From DTDX01 sp964608455 (GTDB lineage Archaea > Thermoproteota > Bathyarchaeia > 40CM-2-53-6 > DTDX01): a stretch of DNA of 22,352 nucleotides. The position numbers were made by a program, and so were the translations under genes. Below are positions 15,498 to 22,233 of this stretch, one piece after another. The notes below the pieces were generated by a model, which saw nothing but the letters and a program-made list of their open reading frames with translations, ran no database searches and was not told where the DNA came from. Position 1 is the stretch's first letter; each line of letters starts with the position of its first letter. The stretch lies in NCBI GenBank assembly GCA_964608455.1, contig CAZSNM010000018.1, positions 1 through 22,352 of the forward strand, read 5' to 3'.

Positions 15498-16292
15498 TTA
15501 AGGCATTTCCATTTCTTTTTCAATTTTCGATTTCATAATTTTATCTATTACAGGTTTGGGTAATGCAAAATCTTCTTTTCTTTCCTTTGCTTCCCCAAGA
15601 ACTGTGAAACCCTTTCCCTTAATAATTGTTATTTCATGCATTGTTAAACTATGATTGGTTTGCCTCATTTTTTCAATAAGAACATAACGCTTTAACACAC
15701 CATTTCGAACAATTCTTCTAAACCTTATTATACCATCAGCTATATGCTCTAACCCGAAACCGAAGGCATCAGAAGTTGTTATAGCATATTGCGAAGTTGC
15801 AAGAACTGTAAAATCCCATTTAGATAAAACTTTTTTCACTAAATAAGAGTATCTTCTCGCCATAGCTGGTTTATCAAGCCAAAAAGCTGAAAAGCTATCA
15901 ATAACTAATCTTGAACGCCCATAACCTAAAGCTTTTTTAGCTTCAATTACTTTATTAACAAGCTCCTCTATTTCAAGGCTTTTAAGAGACCAAGGATCCT
16001 CCAAACCCATTAATGCATCTATTATTAAAAGTTTTTTAGCTTCAATAGCCTTTGAAAAATCTATTCCAAACTGCGCAGCTTGCTTAACTATAGAAACCCT
16101 AGATTCCTCTGTTGTAACATAAATGCATCGATCTCCCTCTTTAACTCCTTGAGCTGTAAAATGAATTGAAAAAATGGTTTTTCCAGTTCCAGGTTCTCCA
16201 GCAACAGCTATTAAAAATCCTTTTGGAATACCCCCTTCAATAAGCTTATCAAATTCTATTATGCCTGTGGATAAACGCTCTATACCGCTCAA
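15498..16292 (-). CDS. KaiC-like RecA-superfamily ATPase
   Basis: 264 residues, one RecA/KaiC domain. It opens with the KaiC-type signature STGIIEFDKLIEGGIPKG. Walker A is GEPGTGKT (32-39). YVTTEESRVSIVKQA holds the tandem glutamates typical of KaiC (62, 63). Walker B is RLVIDS, with Asp132. A later segment, VLATSQYAIT, fits the sensor region. The C-terminus RFRRIVRNGVLKRYVLIEKMRQTNH is the usual KaiC-family RxxKMR ending. Archaeal single-domain KaiC proteins act as ATP-dependent switches or recombinase-like factors and are not clock proteins. TTG start at 16292 with AGGGAAG at 16303-16297. It is followed within 30 nt by a PriS-like primase, which suggests that the ATPase loads or regulates that enzyme. 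The upstream region has a TATA-like AAATTTAAAG (16340-16331) and an inverted repeat at 16360-16382. Confidence 0.9.
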   Translation of the reverse strand: MSGIERLSTGIIEFDKLIEGGIPKGFLIAVAGEPGTGKTIFSIHFTAQGVKEGDRCIYVTTEESRVSIVKQAAQFGIDFSKAIEAKKLLIIDALMGLEDPWSLKSLEIEELVNKVIEAKKALGYGRSRLVIDSFSAFWLDKPAMARRYSYLVKKVLSKWDFTVLATSQYAITTSDAFGFGLEHIADGIIRFRRIVRNGVLKRYVLIEKMRQTNHSLTMHEITIIKGKGFTVLGEAKERKEDFALPKPVIDKIMKSKIEKEMEMP

Positions 16293-16359
16293 AAATCTTC
16301 CCTAAAATAAAAATTTTGTTAAAAGGAAGACTTTAAATTTTCTATTCATAGCTAGCCTT

Positions 16360-16382
16360 TAATCATTTATTTGTAATGATTA
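16360..16382. repeat. Inverted repeat upstream of the KaiC-like gene, possible operator
   Basis: TAATCATT (16360-16367) and its exact inverse AATGATTA (16375-16382) are separated by 7 nt. The centre is about 80 nt before TTG 16292, just upstream of the likely TATA element. The spacing fits a dimeric DNA-binding protein, but the site is short and AT-rich. Confidence 0.35.
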
Positions 16383-16435
16383 AACCTTGATGGAGGATCG
16401 ATGTTAAAAATCTGCTACTACCTATATTTTTTTAA

Positions 16436-16452
16436 AAAAAAGGGCCTTTTTT
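16436..16452. terminator. A6GG-G-CCT6 dyad, possible bidirectional terminator
   Basis: AAAAAAGG (16436-16443) and CCTTTTTT (16445-16452) are exact inverses around one base. They are flanked by T-runs on both strands. It lies 3' of the minus-strand coiled-coil gene ending at 16666 and could stop its transcript before the KaiC promoter. Confidence 0.35.
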
Positions 16453-16516
16453 ATTCTTATTTCTATTTTAGATAGCTAAGCATTTCAATTAATTTGTTTA
16501 AAATTCAAAGAGGGGG

Positions 16517-16583
16517 TCAAAAAAATCAAAATTTTATGCATAGAAGGCTTTAAAAAATCAAAGAAAATCAAAAATTAGAAGGG
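16517..16583 (+). repeat. 67-nt dispersed repeat, copy 1
   Basis: It matches the minus strand of 22072-22138 without gaps at 60 of 67 positions, and all seven differences are transitions. The core carries ATGCAT where copy 2 has ACGCGT; both are palindromes, so one base pair has changed in a compensated way. It is built from AAAAATCAAA-type words. A pyrimidine/purine-rich run (G6T-C5) follows in both copies. Confidence 0.8.
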
Positions 16584-16665
16584 TTTAATATGGGGGGTCC
16601 CCCTCTCCCTAGGCTATAAAGAAGAAATAGTGTATACACTCAATAATAGTTTAAGCTTTTAAAGC

Positions 16666-17421
16666 TTAGAGCTTTGGTGGTTTTGTAAGATCTTTTGTAG
16701 CCTTTAAAATCCATATTCCCTCTTTTTCAGCCTCTTTTAAAGCGATTTCAGTTGCTAAGGATGTATATAAAACAAGTATTTTCTTTGGCCTTAATAACTC
16801 AGGTTTTTCCTTAACAAGTTTATCAACAATTTTAATCAGTTTTTTAATTTCTTTCAACCCTAATCTTACAGTTGCTTCTCCAATTACACATATATCTTTG
16901 TTAGCTCCATAAATGTTAAGTTCAAAATCTGGAAACTCCAACCTTTCAAGCTTTATATCAAACCCCATTTTACTTAACCTTTCTTCAATCACTTCTCTTG
17001 CTTCATCCTCAATATCAAGCGTAAGTTTCTCTAAGGTTTTTTCAATTCTATTCATTCTTTCATTAAACATCTTAAACATTTTATTAAAATCCTCTCTAAG
17101 CCTTGCTTGTTCTTCTCTAAGCCTTATTTGTTCTTTGCCAAGTTTTATTTGCTCTTCCCTAAGCTTTACCTGTTCTTCTCCAAGCTTTATTTGCTCCTCT
17201 CTGAGCTTTATTTGCTCTTCCCTAAGCTTTACCTGCTCCTCTCTGAGCTTTACCTGCTCCTCTCCAAGCTTTATCTGCTCCTCTCTAAGCTTTACCTGCT
17301 CCTCGCTTAAGCTATCAAGCCTTTTTAGTACCTCTAATAAACCTAAATAGCCTGCTACAGCATATCTAAATTCTAAATCCTTTTCTAAAAGCTCTAAAAA
17401 TTCCTTTTTTAATTCTACCAC
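16666..17421 (-). CDS. Heptad-repeat coiled-coil protein with a PD-(D/E)XK-nuclease-like C-terminus (DUF3782-like)
   Basis: 251 residues. A helical N-terminus (about 1-38) leads into ten consecutive heptads of the form EEQ(V/I)(K/R)L(R/G) at 40-109, then about 40 more coiled-coil residues. The C-terminal globular part (about 150-251) has VIEERLSKMGFDIKLERLEF, ELNIYGANKDICVIGEATVR, PKKILVLYTSLATEIALKEA and GIWIL. The strand-helix order and the ICVIGEAT strand resemble the PD-(D/E)XK fold of DUF3782-type archaeal proteins, but the catalytic E-x-K is read here as E-A-T, so activity is doubtful. Such genes are common as multicopy accessory genes in archaea. GTG start at 17421 with GAGGGG 5 nt upstream. 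A long frame on the opposite strand is a shadow of the repeat. Confidence 0.7.
   Translation of the reverse strand: MVELKKEFLELLEKDLEFRYAVAGYLGLLEVLKRLDSLSEEQVKLREEQIKLGEEQVKLREEQVKLREEQIKLREEQIKLGEEQVKLREEQIKLGKEQIRLREEQARLREDFNKMFKMFNERMNRIEKTLEKLTLDIEDEAREVIEERLSKMGFDIKLERLEFPDFELNIYGANKDICVIGEATVRLGLKEIKKLIKIVDKLVKEKPELLRPKKILVLYTSLATEIALKEAEKEGIWILKATKDLTKPPKL
17095..17304 (-). repeat. Ten tandem 21-nt repeats encoding coiled-coil heptads
   Basis: Each 21-nt unit encodes one EEQ(V/I)(K/R)L(R/G/A) heptad, residues 40-109 of the coiled-coil protein. Units differ mostly at the second, fourth and seventh codon families (GTA/ATA-type changes, AGA/GGA-type changes). Multiples of 21 nt keep frame and heptad register, so copy number can change without breaking the protein. 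Confidence 0.9.
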
Positions 17422-17612
17422 AAAAACCCCTCATAAACTGCAAGGAATTAAACTTATCTATTTTACCTTAATACTTTTTTCTCTTTTATTAATTTTAACC
17501 CTAACTAGAAATTGTTAATATTAAATTTCAACTGTTAAAATTTAAATTTGCTTTAAATAGATAAGCTTAAACATTGTCCCCAAATGATATATAGCATTTT
17601 AAACCAGAAAAA

Positions 17613-17620
17613 TTTATATA
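17613..17620 (+). promoter_or_regulatory. TATA box of the Ig-like surface protein gene
   Basis: TTTATATA at 17613-17620, preceded by an A-rich AGAAAAA element that may serve as BRE. It lies 47-54 nt before the TTG at 17667, which has AAGGT at 17654-17658. This supports initiation at 17667 and not at the in-frame TTG 17741. Confidence 0.6.
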
Positions 17621-17666
17621 TTTAATTTAGGCAAATTTATGGTAACAAGAAATAAGGTATTTAGTA

Positions 17667-19468
17667 TTGAATAATATTAAAAATTTAAAGAATAAACATT
17701 CTTTGTTCTCTATAGTCTTTCTATTGATAGTATTAATTTTTTGGCAATTCCAGCAGTAAGATGTGCTGATGGAGTATTTGTAAGAACAAGCCGTGCAGTA
17801 TATTATGCTGGAGAACCTGTAACCATAATTTTTCAATCAAGCCATCCCCCAGATATAGCTGGAACGACAAGAATTATTATAAGCGGTCCTGCAGGAACAG
17901 TTACAGCAGGAACCACAACCACATTTGGTGGAGTAACATATTCATATACTGTAAGCGGATCCTTTATAAGCATACCTGGATATTATACTGTAACGGTGGT
18001 TATAGATATTGGATTTGAAACTTATCAGGGTACAGCTTCGTTTCAGGTTGTTCCAAGAACTCCCTTCGATTTCACTCTTTCAATATCTCCATCAAGCTTA
18101 ACAGTGAAAAAGGGTGAAACTGCACGGTTTACTTGGTCTGTAACTTATAGCGACCCAATATATCAAGGTACAATATTTACATGGGATATTTCCGGTTTAG
18201 ATTCAAGCATGAGGGTTAATGTTGGGAGAGGAACCCTTACTATAGGGACATCTGATGCAACTCCACCAGGATCATACACTTTTACATTTACGCTTTCAAC
18301 TAAGGGAGTAACCCGCTCTGCGACAGCAACATTAATAGTTGAAGCGTTATTTGATTATTCTCTTTCAATTTCTCCAACCACTCAAACCGTTAATATTGGG
18401 GATGAAGTATCCTATACTGTAACGGCTAACCTTCTAAGCGGTGCAGCCCAACCAGTATCTTTAACTCTTTCAGGTTTACCAAGCGATGTATCCTACTCGT
18501 TTACGCCTGCTTCTGGAGTGCCCCCATTCAGTTCAACCCTTAAGATTGATGCTAAAGCAGCTTCTTCTCCTGGAATATATACTTTAAAAGTGAGTGGAAC
18601 CGGTGGCGGGCTTATAAGAAGCGTTACAGCAACACTTACGATTAGAGAAAAAGATTTTAAAATATCTTCATCTTTAGAAACTGTTACAGTAGAGCAAGGA
18701 GACAACGCAAGCATTCAAATTAACGTGGAGAAAATTGGCGATTTTAATGCGCCAGTAAGCTTAGCAATATCAGGTGTGCCCAGTGATGTTGAAGCTAAGT
18801 TCACGGTTGCTTCAGGAGTTCCATCCTTCAGTTCAACATTAAACTTAAATATTCCTCTTTCAACACCTGAAGGCACTTACACTTTAACTATTGAAGGCGC
18901 AAGCGGAGAAAGAATACATTCTGTTAAGGTTACATTAAACGTAAAGAAGAAACCATTTACGCTTACGATAACACCTGAAGTTGAAGGCGCAAAAGTTAAA
19001 GTTTCAGGAATTTTAACGCCGCCAATTCAACCAGCTAAAATAACTCTTCAATACCATTCCCATACGGAGGAGGGTGAAGAAGGTGAAACCATTATTCATG
19101 AAGTAAATGTTAAATCTGATGGAAGCTTTAGCGATGAATTTTACCCAAAAACTTTAGGAGAATGGTGTGTAAAAGCAATTTTTAAAGATAATAAAGGTAA
19201 TATAGTTGCAGCTAGCGATATTGAACATTTTACAATCGAAAAAACCTTTATTAATGAATTAACGCTTCTTGCAAGAAATAAACCTTTACTTTTAATTCTA
19301 CCATTAATAGCTGTTGTTGCGATAGCAATTGTTGGAATTAAAATTGTAAGAAAGAAGGGCATTAAACCAACTCCCTCGAAAACTCAAATCTATTGCCAAA
19401 AATGCGGAGCACCTTTAAGCGTTGAAGATGAATTCTGCCCATATTGCGGAACACGCCAAAATAAATAA
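17667..19468 (+). pseudogene. Cell-surface Ig-like repeat protein with cytoplasmic zinc ribbon; frameshifted in its signal peptide
   Basis: The main frame from TTG 17741 encodes 575 residues but starts inside a signal peptide (LAIPAVRCADG). The missing start is in the next frame: TTG 17667 with a good Shine-Dalgarno and TATA gives NNIKNLKNKHSLFSIVFLLI, then VLIF, which would join to LAIPAVRCADG if the T6 run at 17737-17742 had one more T. The mature part has an MG2-like domain (about 10-105), three tandem Ig-like domains of about 100 residues, two of them sharing a (V/S)SLxxSGxPSDV core and a FSSTLxxx element, and a fifth beta domain (about 405-500). A membrane helix (about 512-534) and a zinc ribbon follow (Cys552, Cys555, Cys566, Cys569). 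The break may be a sequencing or assembly error, phase variation or a real lesion. If corrected it is a normal gene. Confidence 0.7.
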
Positions 19469-19740
19469 ATTTCAAAAAAATGGTTTGAATCCATCAAATT
19501 AATTATGTTACTTACTAAAAACTTAAAGGATTCCAGTTTTTACTTTAAAAAAGTAGAATTTTTTAACGCGATAAAAAATAAAAAGTGTGGAAGCTTTTTA
19601 TTTTGCATTAAAACAGGGATTCGTTTATTAGCAAATAAAAGTGTTAGATTAAAGTTTAATATTGACTTTGCAATTAAACCATGGAGTGTTTTGCTGCAGT
19701 TTTATATGCTATTTCTTTTTTAAATCTTATCTTTTATAGG
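19469..19740. other. 272-nt interval with an AT-rich hairpin, no convincing gene
   Basis: AAAATAAAAAG (19575-19585) and CTTTTTATTTT (19594-19604) are exact inverses with an 8-nt loop, about 105 nt after the surface-protein stop; this could be a terminator or processing site. A 72-codon plus frame (19505-19723) covers the interval but has no Shine-Dalgarno and no recognisable domain, so I do not call it. Confidence 0.4.
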
Positions 19741-20371
19741 TTAAAGTGATCCGCTAAACATGCCATATAGCACTCCAAAGGTTACGTTTCCAGCCCATGC
19801 TATAATCATATATGTTAAAACAACTTTCCATTTGGCTATTCCTGAAACTGCTAAAGCATTTGCTATATCGTATGGTTGACCCATAAGCCAGCTGAACAAG
19901 GCACCTTTTGACATGCCTAGATTCCACATCGCCTTGCCTAAAACAACTTCAACGAGCGTTGGAATATAAAAGTGAACCGCCAATAATTGAAGCTAATAAT
20001 GCTCCAGTTACACCTGTTAAATATGTTTCAACAATGTTTTCTGGCAAGAATGCCTCAACATAACTAACTGCAATTAATCCAAGTATAAAGAATGGAAGAA
20101 TTTGTTTTGTTAAATATCCTGCAAACTTTAATGCTGCTCATAACCTTTCATCCAATGGAGGTTTAGCAATTTCTATTTTAGCGGAGGATGAGGATGTATT
20201 GGCTGTTTGATGTTCTTTTTCAATGGTTTTACCCCATGGCGTTTTAGAAACGATTATACCTGCGATTAAGGCTGTTATTGCAGATGTAATGATGCGAACC
20301 TCCGCAATTTCCCAAGAAATCATTTCAACAGTAAGCAGAATCGTTAAGATGTTTAATGCTGGAGCTGAAAT
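19741..20371 (-). pseudogene. Decayed DUF318/ArsP-type permease (C-terminal two-thirds, stop and frameshift)
   Basis: Reading the minus strand, one frame gives ISAPALNILTILLTVEMISW, EIAEVRIITSAITALIAGII, a linker PPLDERL, then a TGA (20140-20138), then AALKFAGYLTKQILPFFILG and AVSYVEAFLPENIVETYLTG up to about 19980. A frame change of one base there leads to FYIPTLVEVVLGKAMWNLGM, GALFSWLMGQPYDIANALAV and a normal C-terminus. SAPALN, an LxEALLP-like element and (Y/F)xPTLVEV are hallmarks of COG0701/DUF318 permeases related to ArsP. The N-terminal part carrying the conserved cysteine region is absent. One nonsense codon, one frameshift and a missing 5' end make it a pseudogene. A TAAGGAGG site and TATA box (20407-20398) still sit upstream, so inactivation may be recent or the promoter may be reused. 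Confidence 0.75.
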
Positions 20372-20397
20372 CCTCCTTAAAATTATAATTAAACGCT

Positions 20398-20407
20398 TTT
20401 ATATAAA
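20398..20407 (-). promoter_or_regulatory. TATA-like element upstream of the permease remnant
   Basis: TTTATATAAA reads as a TATA box on both strands. On the minus strand it lies 19-28 nt before TAAGGAGG (20379-20372), which directly abuts the first readable permease codon. Confidence 0.35.
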
Positions 20408-20632
20408 GCTAAATTTAAAATTTAAAGATGTTGAAGGATGGAGCTTTATAGATTATGTGGAAAACGCTAAAAAAAGCATTAAAGAAGGTTAGGCACTACT
20501 TTAATACCATAGATCGTTTAAATAGGTAAGGGAGATGATGAAAGCTTCTCAAAGCTCTGTATGCGTGAAGCTCTACTTATAAATATTTTAAGCTTTTTGT
20601 TTGAGTAGATGGAATTTTATAAAAAAAATTCT

Positions 20633-20665
20633 TGCAAAAATTTTTGCATTAATAGATGCAAAAAA
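20633..20665. repeat. TGCAAAAATTTTTGCA palindrome with an extra half-site, 3' of alaX
   Basis: A perfect 16-nt palindrome at 20633-20648 and a third TGCAAAAAA at 20657-20665. Read on the minus strand it follows alaX, and T-runs lie on both sides, so it may be an alaX terminator. The repeated half-site also resembles a protein-binding array. Confidence 0.45.
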
Positions 20666-20705
20666 GAGAAAAATATAAGGTGATACAGGAAAGAATTTGA
20701 TGTGG

Positions 20706-21410
20706 TTATTCTACAATAATCGTTATTCTTCTATTGTTTTTTCCTTTATTTTCTCTTTTAATAATTTTTATTTTACCAACCTCTTTCGTTGATTTAACAT
20801 GAGTTCCTCCATTTAACTGTAAATCTATATTTCCAATACCTACAACTCTTAAAACATTGAACTTTTCATATTTACTTTCATCCATCAACCTCTTTAATTC
20901 AGAATGTTTTTCCAATTCTTCCTTGCTAATTATTTTTGAAAAAATAGGTAAATCTTTCTCAACAATTTCATTGGCTTTCTTTTCAATAAATCTTGCAATT
21001 TCATCATCAAGTTTTTCTAAATTAAAGTCCATTCTAGCCCTATCTTCATAAATTTGGCTTCCTGTAAATTTTATATTACCAAAAGCTTTAACCAAAGCAG
21101 CAGAAATTATATGGGCTGCCGTATGTAAACGCATTATTTTATACCTTCTTTCCCAATCTATCTTTCCTTTAACTATATCACCAATTTTAAAATCCGGTTC
21201 TTTCTCTAATAAATGAACAATATTTCCATTAGCATCATAATAAGTATCAACAACTTTTATTCCATTAATTTCTCCTGTATCTCCTGGTTGACCTCCGCTT
21301 CTAGCATAAAAAGCAGTTTTATCTAAAATAACTTCTTTCCCTTTAATTTCAACAACCTTAGCTTCAAATTCCTTTAAATAGGCATCTTGCCAAAAAAGCT
21401 TTTCTGTCAT
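20706..21410 (-). CDS. alaX: Stand-alone alanyl-tRNA editing protein, AlaX type
   Basis: 234 residues, AlaX-M size. The protein hydrolyses Ser (or Gly) wrongly attached to tRNA-Ala, complementing the AlaRS editing domain. The N-terminal beta-barrel has the glycine-rich segment FYARSGGQPGDTGEI (34-48), shared with AlaRS. The zinc-site motif LHTAAHII gives His96 and His100, and GGTHVKST gives His204. The usual cysteine four residues before that histidine is Asn200 here (LNGGTH), so the metal site lacks one classical ligand. Some archaeal AlaX proteins carry other residues there, so function is not excluded. ATG at 21410 has no Shine-Dalgarno; an AT-rich TATA-like tract just upstream suggests a leaderless or short-leader transcript. 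It is a single-gene unit beside a decayed permease. Confidence 0.92.
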   Translation of the reverse strand: MTEKLFWQDAYLKEFEAKVVEIKGKEVILDKTAFYARSGGQPGDTGEINGIKVVDTYYDANGNIVHLLEKEPDFKIGDIVKGKIDWERRYKIMRLHTAAHIISAALVKAFGNIKFTGSQIYEDRARMDFNLEKLDDEIARFIEKKANEIVEKDLPIFSKIISKEELEKHSELKRLMDESKYEKFNVLRVVGIGNIDLQLNGGTHVKSTKEVGKIKIIKRENKGKNNRRITIIVE

Positions 21411-22071
21411 ATAAAAAATATTGAAAAAGTTAAAATAAAAAGTTTATCTATTAACAAAAAGGCGATATAAAAGAATTAAAGGGGAGCATCTTTAAATACC
21501 TTAACGATTAATTTCAAGTGAATCGCATTTACTTCATAGCACCTTCTTATATAGTAGCCTTCAGAGCTCTGCTCTCCATTTATTTAACATTTCTTTAGGG
21601 TGTTTATCACTTCAAAAATTTAGCTCTGTTAAAAGTTACTTTTCCAAAGCTACTGCAATTAAAAGAGTTAGACACATTCATTTCTCTATACACCTATCAA
21701 AAACTAAAGCCTTTTCAAGATAACTAACTAAAGATAGCTTTTCTCGCCTTCTCACTTATTTGAAGCTAAGACTTTAATAATTCTCCTTTAGCTCATTAAA
21801 ATGCTCTAATAATTTCACATCATATTTTATTCTCCAAGATCGAATATATCAAATAATAACATAAGATAGAGGAGAAAGCGATATGCTTACTATGATAGTT
21901 AATAATGAATAGCTTAAATACCTTCATTATTTTAGGCAACCATTTTTGAGTTCAGTCAATTACAAAGTTCTATGCAGAAGGAAGGATTATATAATGCTTA
22001 CTGCAGTTTTATATTAAATCCTATAGCACATTTGTTTTTAAGGGGGGAGGGGGGTCTTCTCTATATTAAAG

Positions 22072-22138
22072 CCCTTTTAATTTTTGATTTTCTTTGATTT
22101 TTTAAGGTTTTTTACGCGTAAAATTTTGATTTTTTTGA
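22072..22138 (-). repeat. 67-nt dispersed repeat, copy 2 (inverted)
   Basis: This is the inverted counterpart of 16517-16583. Its centre is the perfect palindrome TTTTACGCGTAAAA (22110-22123). It is bounded on the G-rich side by AGGGGGGAGGGGGGTC (22041-22056), which parallels the G/C run next to copy 1, and on the other side by a 24-nt perfect palindrome centred on CTAG (22134-22157). Confidence 0.8.
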
Positions 22139-22157
22139 TTTTTCTAGAAAAATCAAA
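22134..22157. repeat. 24-nt perfect palindrome centred on CTAG
   Basis: The arm TTTGATTTTTCT is followed by its exact inverse. It overlaps the edge of repeat copy 2 and uses the same TTTGATTTT word, so it may be part of the element that copy 1 has lost. It could form a hairpin or bind a dimer. Confidence 0.6.
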
Positions 22158-22233
22158 GGAAGGTTTATTTTGGTAATTGTAGCTATAAATTGCTGTCTGC
22201 TTGATAAATGAATTTCCAATTCATTTTCATATA

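Larger units (their letters stand above)
16293..16665. other. 373-nt interval without a convincing gene
   Basis: This stretch holds the promoter region of the KaiC/primase unit, the TAATCATT dyad, a small plus-strand frame at 16401-16475 (24 codons, preceded by GGAGG), an A6GG-G-CCT6 dyad, and repeat copy 1 (16517-16583) followed by a G-run/C-run stretch (TGGGGGGTCCCCCTCTCCCT, 16591-16610). I see no tRNA, no full-length protein and no transposase. Confidence 0.6.
20372..20705. other. 334-nt interval between the permease remnant and alaX
   Basis: The plus strand has an open run ending at 20492 (EGWSFIDYVENAKKSIKEG at its end) that begins antisense to the permease remnant; it may be a gene fragment but has no start of its own. 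Other content is a CTTATAAATATTTT TATA-like element near 20576-20592 and the TGCAAAAATTTTTGCA palindrome (20633-20648). I see no complete gene. Confidence 0.4.
21411..22233. other. 823-nt interval without a gene; repeat copy 2 near its end
   Basis: No frame of useful length, no tRNA-like TTCRANNC loop and no transposase are seen. Two TATA-like words recur (CTTTAAATACCTT near 21490-21502 and CTTAAATACCTT near 21914-21925), and the text ATGCTTACT appears twice (near 21882 and 21994). A G-run (22041-22054) leads into repeat copy 2, and a long palindrome follows it. Decayed coding sequence or an untranslated RNA are possible; neither can be shown here. Confidence 0.5.

Noticed and set aside
17095..17304. 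Tandem 21-nt repeats as a CRISPR-like array
   Set aside because: Units abut without unique spacers and lie within an open frame coding for heptads.
16913..17350. Long plus-strand frame rich in SSLSFTCSS-type repeats
   Set aside because: It is the exact opposite-strand reading of the 21-nt heptad repeats of the coiled-coil gene; no start signal and the composition is an artefact.
19505..19723. 72-codon plus-strand frame after the surface protein
   Set aside because: No ribosome binding site, no recognisable domain, AT-rich composition and overlap with a hairpin; likely chance.
20223..20492. 89-codon plus-strand frame over the permease remnant
   Set aside because: Its first half is antisense to clear permease sequence; only the last 25-30 codons could be a gene fragment and they have no start.
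16517..22138. Insertion sequence or transposon bounded by the inverted 67-nt repeats
   Set aside because: No transposase or recombinase gene lies between them and no target-site duplication is visible at the outer edges; kept only as a repeat pair.
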